Shown piece after piece: positions 51,715 to 60,326 of a stretch of DNA of 64,000 nt (within the stretch, counting starts at the first letter, position 1; each line of letters starts with the position of its first letter). The position numbers and the translations under genes were made by a program. The notes beneath the pieces are model-generated. The model was not told the origin of the DNA, did not search any database, and was given only the letters and a program-made list of their open reading frames with translations. The stretch is taken from contig CBDETA010000004.1 of NCBI GenBank assembly GCA_965242785.1, forward strand, positions 124,001 to 188,000, written 5' to 3'. This DNA comes from Maricaulis sp965242785. Its GTDB lineage: Bacteria > Pseudomonadota > Alphaproteobacteria > Caulobacterales > Maricaulaceae.

Positions 51715-52341
51715 ATGACCCGCCCCTCCCCGCTTCAGAACCGCGTCGCCCCGACCGGCGAAATCTGCCCGCATCCAGCCCGCGGCACGCTGATGGGCAA
51801 TCGCGGCATCCTGCACGATGACCGGCACCGGCTGGGTCCGGCCCGCTGGAAGCATCAGGCCTGGGTCACCTGCGCGCTGAGCTTCAAGGGACGACGGCGT
51901 GAACTGATGACGCCGGGGAATTACACCGAACTTTTCTTCACCGACGAGGCTGTTGCCCTGGCGGCCGGCCACCGGCCCTGCGCGGAATGCCGGCGGGCGG
52001 ATTTCGAGCGGTATCAGGAGGCCTTCGGGCGTGCCCATCCGGAGTTGGAGACGCCCGTGCGTGCGCCATTAATGGACCGGATGCTGCATCGGGCGCGGGT
52101 GAAACGGTCGCGGGATCAAGTGACCTTCCTGGCGGCATCAGCCGGTCTGCCCGATGGCGTGTTCTTTCGCGTGGGCGCGGATTGTCTGGTGCAATGGCAG
52201 GGCCGAGCCTGGGTGTGGGGCTTTGAGGGATACTCGAGGTTTTCGGGTGGTGTGCCGGAGCAGGTAGAGGTGCTCACTCCTGAGCCAAGCGTGCGAGTGA
52301 TCGCGGCAGGCTACACGCCCATATTCACAGCCTCTGCCTAG
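51715..52341 (+). CDS. Conserved hypothetical protein with Ada-like CxxC motif
   Basis: The 208-residue protein has no signal or membrane segment. Its most striking part is FTDEAVALAAGHRPCAECRRADFERY (about 77-102; two cysteines at 91 and 94), which resembles the GxRPCxxC part of the Ada DNA-repair metal-binding domain. The rest is basic, with an MDRMLHRARVKRSRDQ stretch. A role with nucleic acid is possible but not shown. The ATG at 51715 is the most upstream start that gives protein-like composition; it stands alone between two units. Confidence 0.6.
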   Translation: MTRPSPLQNRVAPTGEICPHPARGTLMGNRGILHDDRHRLGPARWKHQAWVTCALSFKGRRRELMTPGNYTELFFTDEAVALAAGHRPCAECRRADFERYQEAFGRAHPELETPVRAPLMDRMLHRARVKRSRDQVTFLAASAGLPDGVFFRVGADCLVQWQGRAWVWGFEGYSRFSGGVPEQVEVLTPEPSVRVIAAGYTPIFTASA

Positions 52342-52355
52342 TCCTCTTATCGCGC

Positions 52356-52437
52356 GTCATGGCCCGGCTTGTCCGGGCCACCTCAGCTAACCTCTCAGCA
52401 GGATACGAGGTCCCCCGGACAAGCCGGGAGATGACGG
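52356..52437 (+). repeat. Palindromic dispersed repeat, copy 2 (MITE/REP-like)
   Basis: This element matches 22785-22868 in the same orientation with a few differences in the loop. It has the same mirrored arms, GTCAT...CCCGGCTTGTCCGGG...ACCTC and GAGGT...CCCGGACAAGCCGGG...ATGAC. It sits between two converging genes, where such elements are best tolerated. Confidence 0.9.
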
Positions 52438-52454
52438 ATGAGTTGGGTGGCGCG

Positions 52455-53390
52455 TCACAGCTCATCCACCGAGTGCTCGTGCACGCGCGCCTCGTTCCGC
52501 AGCCAGGCGATGAAGGCCTCGGCGTCCGACGAGAGCGGCCGGTTGCGGGCGGTCACGATGTGGTAGGCCGAGCGGACGGGTGAGGTGCCATCGGCGAAGA
52601 GGGCGACGAGGCGGCCGGAGGCGAGATCGTTCTGGGCCAGGGCGCGTTTGGCCAGGGCAACGCCCCGACCGGCGACGGCGGCATCGATGACCAGGGCAGA
52701 CTGGTTGAACTTCAACCCGCCTGCCGTATCGACACCGCGCACATTGCGGGCCTTGAGCCAGGAGGCCCAGTCGGCGCCGTCGACATCACTTTCCGGTGAG
52801 GCATCATGCAGGAGGGTGTGACCGAAAAGATCGCGCGGCGTGCGCAGCGGCTTGTCCTCGCGCAGGAGATCCGGCGAGCAGACAGGCAGGACTTCTTCCG
52901 GCAGCAAGCGCTCCTCGTGCAGGGTCATGTCCCCGCCGGGGCCATAGCGGATGCCGAGGTCGGCGGCCCCGGCCGCGAGATCGACGCGCTCCGATGTGGC
53001 CGCGATCCAGACTTCCAGTTCCGGGTGGATTTCCTGGAAGCGGTAGAGGCGCGGCGCCAGCCACTTGCCGGCGAAGGACGGCGCCACGGAGACTGTAAGC
53101 GCACGTCTTTGCACGGGTTGTCGCATCAGTGCGACGGCCCGTTCGAGCGTTTCAAAGGCGTCCGAAGTCATGTTGGCAGCGGCCCGGCCGGCTTCAGTCA
53201 GCTTCAACCCGCGCCCTTCGCGCAGGAAAAGCGCGGTGCCGACATGCTCCTCCAGGGAGCGAATCTGCTGGGAGATCGCACCCGGCGTGACAGCCAGTTC
53301 GTCGGCCGCGCGGGCGAAACTTTCCAGCCTGGCGGCGGCCTCGAAGGCGCGCAGGGCATTGAGCGGAGGAAGGCGGGAGGATCGGGCCAT
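52455..53390 (-). CDS. LysR-family transcriptional regulator (GcvA/AmpR-like)
   Basis: The 311-residue regulator has an N-terminal winged HTH (LNALRAFEAAARLESFARAA...VTPGAISQQIRSLEEH, about 8-50) followed by a periplasmic-binding-protein-like effector domain. The arrangement PPLNALRAFEAAAR is typical of the GcvA/AmpR branch. It is divergent from the sulfate assimilation operon with about 113 bases between start codons, so it may control that operon and itself, although CysB-type regulators differ from it. The effector is unknown. Confidence 0.88.
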   Translation of the reverse strand: MARSSRLPPLNALRAFEAAARLESFARAADELAVTPGAISQQIRSLEEHVGTALFLREGRGLKLTEAGRAAANMTSDAFETLERAVALMRQPVQRRALTVSVAPSFAGKWLAPRLYRFQEIHPELEVWIAATSERVDLAAGAADLGIRYGPGGDMTLHEERLLPEEVLPVCSPDLLREDKPLRTPRDLFGHTLLHDASPESDVDGADWASWLKARNVRGVDTAGGLKFNQSALVIDAAVAGRGVALAKRALAQNDLASGRLVALFADGTSPVRSAYHIVTARNRPLSSDAEAFIAWLRNEARVHEHSVDEL

Positions 53391-53398
53391 GGGTTCAG

Positions 53399-53418
53399 TT
53401 TAGATTTTCTAATCTGAA
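53399..53418. promoter_or_regulatory. Probable LysR operator between lysR and cysG
   Basis: The inverted repeat AGATT-TTCT-AATCT (53402-53415) sits inside a larger imperfect palindrome TTTAGATT...AATCTGAAA and fits the T-N11-A rule for LysR sites. It contains CTAAT, the motif described for GcvA-type regulators. It lies 9 bases before the lysR start codon, so binding would repress lysR and could activate the divergent operon. Confidence 0.55.
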
Positions 53419-53503
53419 ATGCCAAGAAACGTCGTTTGAAAAGCGTGTATCGAATAGAAATATTGCATCCGTCGCGCCGCGAAGGCGCAGGATCGGATGA
53501 GTG

Positions 53504-54904
53504 ATGATGCGTGTCTTTCCCGCCTCCATACCCCTAGATGGACGCACGGTAATCGTTGTCGGGCATGGCCCGATGGCGGAGCCGAAGGCCCGCCTATTCG
53601 CGTCTTCCCCAGCCCGGTTGCTGTGGTTCACCGGCAAGAGCACTGATCCTGTCGCTTCGGATATCGCCCAATATGCGAAGATTGAACGCCGGATGCCGAC
53701 CCGGCGGGACCTTCGCGGCGCGGCATTGCTTTTTATCGCCGGTTCGGACGATGTCCCGGTCGAGGCCCTGGCGCGCACCGCGCGCCGGCTGGGCGTCCCG
53801 GTCAATATTGTCGACAGCCCGGCCGCGTCAGACTTTCAGACTCCGGCCATTGTCGACCGGGGCGGCATTGTCGTCGCCATCGCTTCGGGCGGTGCGGCGC
53901 CCGTGCTGTCGGTGGATATCCGCTCGGCCATCGAGCAGGTGCTGCCGGCCCGCATCGGCGTGCTGGCCGATCTCGCCCGCGAACTGCGCGGCACGGTGAA
54001 ATCCGTCCTGTCCCGCTTTGACGACCGCCGCGCCTTCTGGGAACGCGCCCTGCGCGGCAAGGCCCGCGACCTGGCCCTGTCCGGTGACAAGGCCAGAGCC
54101 CGCCGGGAAATGCTGCGCGAGCTGAATGGTGACGCACCGGAAAAGGCCGGCATCGTGCACCTGGTCGGAGCGGGCCCGGGCAATCCGGACCTGTTGACAA
54201 TCAAGGCCGCCCGCCTGCTGCGCGAGGCCGATGTGATCGTGCATGACCGTCTGGTCACCGCTGAAATCCTGGACCTGGTCCGCCGCGATGCCCACCGCAT
54301 CGATGTCGGCAAGACCAAGGGTCATCATCCGGTCCCGCAGGACGAGATTGGCGAAATCCTGGTTCGCGAGGCCCGCAAGGGCCAGCGCGTGGTGCGCATC
54401 AAGGGCGGCGACCCTTTCATCTTCGGCCGCGGTGGCGAGGAAATGGACGTGGTCCGTGCCGCCGGCATCGCCGTCGAGGTGACGCCGGGCATTACCGCTG
54501 CCATGGCCTGCGCGGCCTCGGCCGGTGTGCCGCTGACCCATCGCGACCATGCCCAGTCGGTGACCTTTGCCTCCGCCGTGGTGAAAACCGATGGACCGGA
54601 TGCGGACTATCGCGCCCTGTCGGCCAGCAATTCCACGACCATCTTCTACATGGGCGTCGGTGCCGCGCCTGAAATCCAGCGCAAGATGATCGAGGCCGGC
54701 CGCGATGCGGCGACCCCGGTCGCACTGATCGAGAATGGCAGCCTGGCGAATGAGCGCCGCATCACCGGCACGCTGGGCGAACTGGCGGAGCTGGTCACCC
54801 GCGAAGCGATTTCCGGCCCGACCATCATCATCATCGGCGAGACGGCTGCCTTTGCCGCCGCGCGGAGCGAAGACCAAGACCAACGCCTGGAGCAGTTTGC
54901 ATGA
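53504..54904 (+). CDS. cysG: Siroheme synthase CysG
   Basis: CysG makes siroheme, the cofactor of the sulfite reductase encoded two genes later. The 466-residue protein fuses a precorrin-2 dehydrogenase/ferrochelatase domain (about 1-205; NAD site reads VIVVGHGPMAEPKARL, a divergent form of the usual GGG motif) to a uroporphyrinogen-III methyltransferase (about 215-455; HLVGAGPGNPDLLTIKA, RIKGGDPFIFGRGGEE). Three start codons in a row (GTG 53501, ATG 53504, ATG 53507) are possible. It overlaps the next gene by four bases. Confidence 0.93.
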   Translation: MMRVFPASIPLDGRTVIVVGHGPMAEPKARLFASSPARLLWFTGKSTDPVASDIAQYAKIERRMPTRRDLRGAALLFIAGSDDVPVEALARTARRLGVPVNIVDSPAASDFQTPAIVDRGGIVVAIASGGAAPVLSVDIRSAIEQVLPARIGVLADLARELRGTVKSVLSRFDDRRAFWERALRGKARDLALSGDKARARREMLRELNGDAPEKAGIVHLVGAGPGNPDLLTIKAARLLREADVIVHDRLVTAEILDLVRRDAHRIDVGKTKGHHPVPQDEIGEILVREARKGQRVVRIKGGDPFIFGRGGEEMDVVRAAGIAVEVTPGITAAMACAASAGVPLTHRDHAQSVTFASAVVKTDGPDADYRALSASNSTTIFYMGVGAAPEIQRKMIEAGRDAATPVALIENGSLANERRITGTLGELAELVTREAISGPTIIIIGETAAFAAARSEDQDQRLEQFA

Positions 54905-55170
54905 AAGCGATCACCGCCAACCGCCTCACCGATGGCCGGGTGATCTATCGTACGGCCGACGGCCAGTGGGTGAGCGATATCGCGCAGGCCGAACAGCTGG
55001 ACGATACCGTCGCTGACGCGCGTCTGGCCGAGGCCGAAGCCGAGGCCGGCATCGCTGTCGGCCCCTATCTCATCGACATCGAGGCCTCTCGCCCCGGCGG
55101 CCAGAAATGGCGCCGCGAGACCATCCGCCTCACCGGTCCGACGACCGGTTCCACGCATCAGGCTGCCTGA
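54901..55170 (+). CDS. DUF2849 protein of the sulfite reductase operon
   Basis: This 89-residue soluble protein matches the DUF2849 family in length and in its opening (KAITANRLTDGRVIYRTADG). Family members are almost always found between cysG and cysI in alphaproteobacteria, and their role is unknown; an assembly or electron-transfer partner of sulfite reductase is a reasonable guess. It overlaps cysG by four bases and cysI begins three bases after it. Confidence 0.85.
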   Translation: MKAITANRLTDGRVIYRTADGQWVSDIAQAEQLDDTVADARLAEAEAEAGIAVGPYLIDIEASRPGGQKWRRETIRLTGPTTGSTHQAA

Positions 55171-55173
55171 CCC

Positions 55174-56811
55174 ATGTACCAGTACGACACCTATGACCAC
55201 GCCCTGGTCCGCGAGCGTATCGCCGAGTTTCGCGACCAGGTGGAACGCCGCCTCGATGGCCGGCTGACGGAAGACCAGTTCAAGCCGCTGCGGTTGATGA
55301 ATGGCGTCTATCTGCAGCTGCACGCCTACATGCTGCGGGTGGCCATCCCCTATGGCACGCTGAACGGTCCGCAGGTGCGCACGCTGGGCCATATCGCCCG
55401 GACCTATGACAAGGGCTATGGCCATTTCACCACGCGCACGAACATCCAGTTCAACTGGCCGGCGCTGGTGGACATCCCGGACATCCTGGAGCATCTGGCC
55501 CGGGTCGAGATGCACGCCATCCAGACCTCGGGCAATTGCATCCGCAACACCACGACCGACCCGTTCGCCGGTGCGGCCGCGGACGAGATCGAGGATGCGC
55601 GCCCCTGGGCCGAGATCATCCGGCAATGGTCGACCTTCCACCCGGAATTCACCTTCCTGCCGCGCAAGTTCAAGATCGCCGTCAATGGTGCCCGCGAGGA
55701 CCGGGCCGGCATCCGCGTTCACGATATCGGCCTGCAGATCGTCAAGGACGAGAACGGGCTGACCGGGTTCGAGGTCTGGGTCGGTGGCGGCCAGGGCCGC
55801 ACGCCGCGCCTGGCGCAGAAGATCCGCGACTTCCTGGCGCCCAAGGACCTGTTGTCCTATCTGACCGCCATCCTGCGCGTGTACAATCAGCACGGCCGCC
55901 GCGACAATCTCTACAAGGCCCGGATCAAGATCCTGGTCGAAGCCATCGGCGCGGAAGCCTTCGCCCGGGATGTCGAGGCCGAGTGGGCCGAGATCCGCCG
56001 CGGCGAGCTGGAGCTTCCCGCCGCCGAGATTGCCCGGATCCGCGCCTTCTTCGGCCGTCCGGACGTTGCCCAGCCCAAGCCCATTCCCGCCACCGGCCGT
56101 GCCGATTTTGGCGCCTGGCTGCGCCGCAACCGGCGGCCCCACAAACAGGCCGGCCTGTCCTCTGTGGTCATTTCGCTGAAGCCGATCGGCAAGGCGCCGG
56201 GCGATATCACGGCCGACCAGCTGGATGCGGTCGCCGACCTGGCCGAGCGTTTCGGCTTTGACGAGGTTCGCGCCACGCCGGACCAGAATCTGGTGCTGCC
56301 GCATGTGCGCAACCAGGATCTGGAAGCGGTGTTCGACGGGTTGGTCGCGGCCGGCCTGGCGATAGCCAATGCCGGTCTGGCGACCGATATCGTGGCCTGC
56401 CCGGGGCTGGATTATTGTGCCCTGGCCAATGCCCGCTCGATCCCGATCGCCCAGGCGATCTCCAGCCTGATCGAACAGGAAGGCATTGCCGAACAGGTCG
56501 GCGATGTGACCATCAAGATCGATGGCTGCATCAATGCCTGCGGCCACCACCATGTTGCCCATATCGGCGTGCTGGGCGTGGATAAACGCGGCGAGGAATT
56601 CTACCAGATCACGCTGGGCGGAGCCTTCGGCACCGATGCGTCGATCGGCAATATCATCGGCAAGGGCCTGGCCGGGGAAGACGTCCCCGCCGCCATCGTC
56701 CGCGCCCTTCGCACCTATCTCACCATCAGGGACGAAAACGAACGCTTCATCGACACGCTGCGGCGTGTGGGAGACGAGGCGTTCAAGGAGTCGATTTATG
56801 CTGCAGCTTGA
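55174..56811 (+). CDS. cysI: Sulfite (or nitrite) reductase, siroheme and 4Fe-4S hemoprotein
   Basis: The enzyme reduces sulfite to sulfide with six electrons. The 545-residue protein has the duplicated ferredoxin-like and sulfite-reductase domains. Cluster cysteines are visible in the second half as ACPGLDYCALA and, about 40 residues on, GCINACGHHH, which is the arrangement linking siroheme to the cluster. FTTRTNIQFNW near residue 85 is the substrate/siroheme-binding region. The neighbouring flavoprotein Fpr suggests electrons come from ferredoxin instead of a CysJ flavoprotein. It overlaps the next gene by 14 bases. Confidence 0.92.
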   Translation: MYQYDTYDHALVRERIAEFRDQVERRLDGRLTEDQFKPLRLMNGVYLQLHAYMLRVAIPYGTLNGPQVRTLGHIARTYDKGYGHFTTRTNIQFNWPALVDIPDILEHLARVEMHAIQTSGNCIRNTTTDPFAGAAADEIEDARPWAEIIRQWSTFHPEFTFLPRKFKIAVNGAREDRAGIRVHDIGLQIVKDENGLTGFEVWVGGGQGRTPRLAQKIRDFLAPKDLLSYLTAILRVYNQHGRRDNLYKARIKILVEAIGAEAFARDVEAEWAEIRRGELELPAAEIARIRAFFGRPDVAQPKPIPATGRADFGAWLRRNRRPHKQAGLSSVVISLKPIGKAPGDITADQLDAVADLAERFGFDEVRATPDQNLVLPHVRNQDLEAVFDGLVAAGLAIANAGLATDIVACPGLDYCALANARSIPIAQAISSLIEQEGIAEQVGDVTIKIDGCINACGHHHVAHIGVLGVDKRGEEFYQITLGGAFGTDASIGNIIGKGLAGEDVPAAIVRALRTYLTIRDENERFIDTLRRVGDEAFKESIYAAA

Positions 56812-57907
56812 CCGCAAACCCCTGACCCGTGACGTCGCCGACGCCCAGCTTGAAGCCGGCGGCGGACAGATTGTGGAAATTGCCGGCGACACGCCCTGGC
56901 GCGAGGCGGCCGAACAGGCGCGCGGGGCCGTGCAGGTCGATATCCGCTTTGCCAGCTTCAAGGACGGCCGCGGCTTCTCGCTGGCGACGCTGCTGCGCGA
57001 GCGCGCCGGTTTCACCGGCAAGCTGCGTGCGGTCGGCGATCTGATCCCGGACCAGGCCCAGTATCTGGCCCGTGTCGGATTTGACGATGTGGCACCGAAC
57101 CGGACCGATCTGGCCGCCGACTGGGACAAGGCCCGGGCGCGCTTCTCGCAATTCTACCAGCCGGCCCAGGACAAGGTGACGCCGATCTTCCGGCATCGCC
57201 TGAACCGTCCGGCCGATGACCTGGCCAGCCTGAACGCCCGTTATCGCGGAGCCGATGCCGTCGACATCCTGCGCGACGCACTGCGCAATCAGTGGCAGGG
57301 CCGGATCGCGATGCTGTCCTCCTTCGGGGCCGAAGCGGCCGTCGGTCTGCACATGATCGCCCAGATCGCACCGGACACGCCGGTAATCTTCCTGGAAACC
57401 GGACGCCTGTTTGCCCAGACCGAGCAATACCAGCGCGCCCTGACCGAAAAGCTGGGCCTGACCAATATCCGCCTTCTGCGCCCGGATGCCGACGAGGCCC
57501 TGGCCGAGGATTCGGACGACAAGCTGTGGCAACGCGACAGCGATGCCTGCTGCGCCTTGCGCAAGGTGCGCCCGCTGAACAAGGTGATCGGCGATTACGA
57601 TGCCCTGATCACCGGCCGCAAGCGCTTCCATGGCGGCGAGCGTCTGGCCCTGCCGGTGGTCGAACGGATCGATGGCCGCATTCGGGTCAACCCGCTGGCC
57701 AGCTGGAACGCCCAGCAGGTGAATGCCTATTTCCAGCGCTATGATTTGCCGCGACACCCCTTGAGCGATATGGGGTATCAGTCCATCGGCTGCTGGCCGT
57801 GCACCGCGCCCGTCCAGGATGAAAGCGATGTACGCTCCGGCCGCTGGGCCGGTCGCAACAAGACCGAATGCGGCATCCACACGCCTTCGCGCATCGCCGC
57901 CGAATAG
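56798..57907 (+). CDS. cysH: DUF934 domain fused to adenylylsulfate (APS/PAPS) reductase
   Basis: The 369-residue protein joins two units that are normally separate neighbours. Residues about 1-125 are a DUF934 domain (FASFKDGRGFSLATLLRER...LRAVGDLIPDQ), and the remainder is CysH, which reduces APS or PAPS to sulfite. The reductase has SSFGAEAAVGL, a CC pair in DACCALRKVRPL and CxxC in GCWPCTAP, the four cysteines of the Fe-S cluster in APS-type enzymes, plus the catalytic cysteine in TECGIH. The start at 56798 overlaps cysI by 14 bases. I see no stop or frameshift at the junction. Confidence 0.9.
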   Translation: MLQLDRKPLTRDVADAQLEAGGGQIVEIAGDTPWREAAEQARGAVQVDIRFASFKDGRGFSLATLLRERAGFTGKLRAVGDLIPDQAQYLARVGFDDVAPNRTDLAADWDKARARFSQFYQPAQDKVTPIFRHRLNRPADDLASLNARYRGADAVDILRDALRNQWQGRIAMLSSFGAEAAVGLHMIAQIAPDTPVIFLETGRLFAQTEQYQRALTEKLGLTNIRLLRPDADEALAEDSDDKLWQRDSDACCALRKVRPLNKVIGDYDALITGRKRFHGGERLALPVVERIDGRIRVNPLASWNAQQVNAYFQRYDLPRHPLSDMGYQSIGCWPCTAPVQDESDVRSGRWAGRNKTECGIHTPSRIAAE

Positions 57908-57928
57908 TTCAAGGCGCTCGACGCCCAG

Positions 57929-58969
57929 ATGTTTGAAAGGACACGTGAACCCGTGTCTCATGTACTCGACCTGATCGGCAATACGCCGCTGATCCGGCTG
58001 GATGGCCCTTCGGCGGCTACCGGCTGCGAGATCCTCGGCAAGGCCGAATTCCTCAATCCCGGTGGTTCGGTGAAGGACCGCGCGGCGCTGAACATTGTGC
58101 GCGAGGCCGAGGCCTCCGGCGCGCTGAAACCGGGCGGCACCATCGTCGAGGGCACGGCCGGCAATACCGGCATCGGCCTGGCGCTGGTCGGCGGCGCGCT
58201 GGGCTATGACGTCATCATCGTCATGCCGCGCACCCAATCAGAAGAGAAGAAGCAGGTAATCCGTTCGCACGGCGCCCGCCTGATCGAGGTCGATGCGGCC
58301 CCCTTCTCCAGCCCGAACCATTTCGTCCACTACTCCCGCCGCCTGGCCGAAGAGCTGGACGAGACCCAGCCGGCCGGGGCGATCTGGGCCAACCAGTTCG
58401 ACAATCTCGCCAACAAGCGGGCGCACGAGCGGACCACCGGCCCGGAAATCTGGCAGCAGACCGGCGGCAGGATCGACGGCTTCATCTGTGCGGTCGGCTC
58501 GGGCGGCACACTGGCCGGGGTTGCCGCCAGCCTACGCGCGAACAAGCCGGACGTGGTGATCGGTGTCGCCGATCCGGCCGGCGCAGCGCTGCACAGCTAT
58601 TACACCCAGGGTGAGCTGAAGGGCGAAGGCTCGTCGATCACTGAGGGCATCGGCGTCAACCGCATCACCGGCAATCTGGAAGGCCTTGAAGTTGATCACG
58701 CCTTCCGGATCGAGGACGCGGAAATGCTGCCGATCCTGTTTGACCTGGTGAAGACCGAGGGCCTGTCCCTGGGCGGTTCGGCCGGAATCAATATCGCCGG
58801 CGCCATCCGCCTCGCACGGGCCCTGGGCCCGGGCAAGACCATCGTCACCATGCTGTGCGACAGCGGTTCGCGCTATGCCGGCAAGCTGTTCAACCCTGAA
58901 TTCCTGTCCAGCCGGGGCTTGCCTGTTCCGCCCTGGGCCGATACCGAAGCGCCGCGCGTGACGGCCTGA
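57929..58969 (+). CDS. cysK: Cysteine synthase
   Basis: The pyridoxal phosphate enzyme forms cysteine from O-acetylserine and sulfide, the last step of the operon's pathway. The 346-residue protein has LIGNTPLIRL near the start, the cofactor lysine in NPGGSVKDRAAL, the substrate loop EGTAGNTGIGLA and the phosphate-binding region GSGGT. The A in TAGNTG replaces the usual serine seen in many CysK, as in some CBS-related members. ATG 57929 and GTG 57953 are both possible starts; the GTG gives the more usual N-terminus. Confidence 0.9.
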   Translation: MFERTREPVSHVLDLIGNTPLIRLDGPSAATGCEILGKAEFLNPGGSVKDRAALNIVREAEASGALKPGGTIVEGTAGNTGIGLALVGGALGYDVIIVMPRTQSEEKKQVIRSHGARLIEVDAAPFSSPNHFVHYSRRLAEELDETQPAGAIWANQFDNLANKRAHERTTGPEIWQQTGGRIDGFICAVGSGGTLAGVAASLRANKPDVVIGVADPAGAALHSYYTQGELKGEGSSITEGIGVNRITGNLEGLEVDHAFRIEDAEMLPILFDLVKTEGLSLGGSAGINIAGAIRLARALGPGKTIVTMLCDSGSRYAGKLFNPEFLSSRGLPVPPWADTEAPRVTA

Positions 58970-58996
58970 TCCAGACCCGCTCCGAGGAAGAGACGC

Positions 58997-59830
58997 ATGA
59001 ATGCCATGACGAACCCGACACCGGCCCGTGCCCGCAACACGATTTCCGCCAAGCCGGGCCCGTTCACCGTCGAGACGGTGCTGGAGGTCAAGCACTACAC
59101 GGATCGCCTGTTCTATTTCCGCATCACGCGGCCGGACGCCTTCCGCTTCCGGTCCGGCGAATTCATCATGATCGGCCTGCCCAAGGAAGACGGCAAGCCG
59201 CTGCTGCGCGCCTATTCCGTCGCCAGTCCGTTCTGGGACGAAGCGCTGGACTTCTACTCGATCAAGGTCGCTGACGGCCCGCTGACCTCGCGCCTCCAGC
59301 ACATCCAGCCCGGCGACGAGCTGCTGCTGGGCAAGAAGCCGACCGGCACGCTGGTGCTCGATGCCCTCAAGCCGGGCAAGCGCCTCTACATGATCTCCAC
59401 AGGCACCGGCATTGCGCCCTTTGCCAGCCTGATCCGTGACCCGGAAACCTATGAGAAGTTCGACCAGGTGATCCTGACCCACACCTGCCGCGAAGCCGCC
59501 GAGCTGGCCTATGGCAATGAACTGGTCGAGGCGGTGAAGTCGGACGAGCTGATCGGCGAGATGGCGCAGGAGAAGCTGGTCCATTTCACCTCCACCACCC
59601 GTGATGACGGCCCGGTGAAGGGACGCGTCACCGACATGATCAATTCCGGCGAGCTGTTCACCCATCTGGGTGTGCCCGCGCTGGATCCGGCGGTCGACCG
59701 GGTGATGATCTGCGGCTCTGAAGGCCTGCTCAAGAACACCAAGCAGATCTGCCTGGACCGCGGCTTCATCGAAGGCTCGAACGCAGCGCCGGCCGACTTC
59801 GTGGTCGAGAAGGCGTTTGTGGCGACCTGA
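58997..59830 (+). CDS. fpr: Ferredoxin-NADP+ reductase (bacterial subclass)
   Basis: Fpr passes electrons from NADPH to ferredoxin, which would feed the sulfite reductase in this operon. The 277-residue protein has the FAD motif RAYSVASP (71-78), the NADP loop STGTGIAPFASLIRDPE (about 133-149), and a C-terminal FVVEKAFV that stacks over the flavin in the bacterial group. GAGGAAG lies just before the ATG. It is the last gene of the sulfur operon, 27 bases after cysK. Confidence 0.93.
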   Translation: MNAMTNPTPARARNTISAKPGPFTVETVLEVKHYTDRLFYFRITRPDAFRFRSGEFIMIGLPKEDGKPLLRAYSVASPFWDEALDFYSIKVADGPLTSRLQHIQPGDELLLGKKPTGTLVLDALKPGKRLYMISTGTGIAPFASLIRDPETYEKFDQVILTHTCREAAELAYGNELVEAVKSDELIGEMAQEKLVHFTSTTRDDGPVKGRVTDMINSGELFTHLGVPALDPAVDRVMICGSEGLLKNTKQICLDRGFIEGSNAAPADFVVEKAFVAT

Positions 59831-59880
59831 GACGGCTGAGCCTGTCGCCTTCCCTTAATCCTTCCTCGTAGAACCACCGT

Positions 59881-60090
59881 CATCCCCCTCTCCCTGGGGA
59901 GAGGGTCGGGGTGAGGGGGGACGGCGAGGTTGAGCCTGTCCTGGCTCCACCGGGATTTCCCCCTCATCCGCCGCTTCGCGGCACCTTCTCCCCAGGGAGA
60001 AGGGGGTGCCACGTAGGCTGGGTTTCGCGAATGGGACCGGCCCTCTTCGGTTTTGCCTTTGGCAAAACCACTTCCCCCGCGCAGCGGGGG
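59881..60090 (-). repeat. Dispersed intergenic repeat, short copy
   Basis: This is the inverted partner of 22111-22363, lacking that copy's ~45-base insert. It starts with the CCTCTCCCTGGGGAGAGG palindrome, includes CATCCGCCGCTTCGCGGCAC and the GGTTTTGCCTTTGGCAAAACC hairpin, and ends in a G/C-rich stretch. It fills most of the space between the cys operon and the SAM-II riboswitch. Confidence 0.85.
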
Positions 60091-60149
60091 CAGACGGTAG
60101 CGTCCCGCCATCCCCGTCAGCACTTGAACACGGCGGACGACTCCACCTC

Positions 60150-60177
60150 TTGACACACATAAACATATCTTTATACG
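60150..60177 (+). promoter_or_regulatory. Promoter of the hom-metX-metB operon
   Basis: A perfect TTGACA (60150-60155) is followed after 16 bases by TATACG (60172-60177). Transcription would start close to 60183, where the riboswitch begins, so the two elements fit together. Confidence 0.65.
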
Positions 60178-60181
60178 TGAA

Positions 60182-60237
60182 GGCGCGCCGATTTGATGTT
60201 CAGCTTGCGGGCGCGGAATAAATGCGGCTAAAGCGGA
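60182..60237 (+). promoter_or_regulatory. SAM-II riboswitch
   Basis: The sequence has the SAM-II (metA motif) core in order: P1 arm CGCGCC (60184-60189), ATTTG (60191-60195), GCTTGC (60203-60208), matching arm GGCGCG (60210-60215), an A-rich AATAAA and GCTAAAGC (60227-60234), which form the pseudoknot that binds S-adenosylmethionine. It precedes a methionine operon, as expected. The gap of about 90 bases to the hom start is longer than usual for direct ribosome-site masking. Confidence 0.85.
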
Positions 60238-60326
60238 TCGTGTGAAGGACTTCAACGGCTGGTTCGCGCCCTCCTTCCCTTTCCCGTCATCGGCGCCCGC
60301 ATGTTTCCGCACCAGTGGAAAATGCC

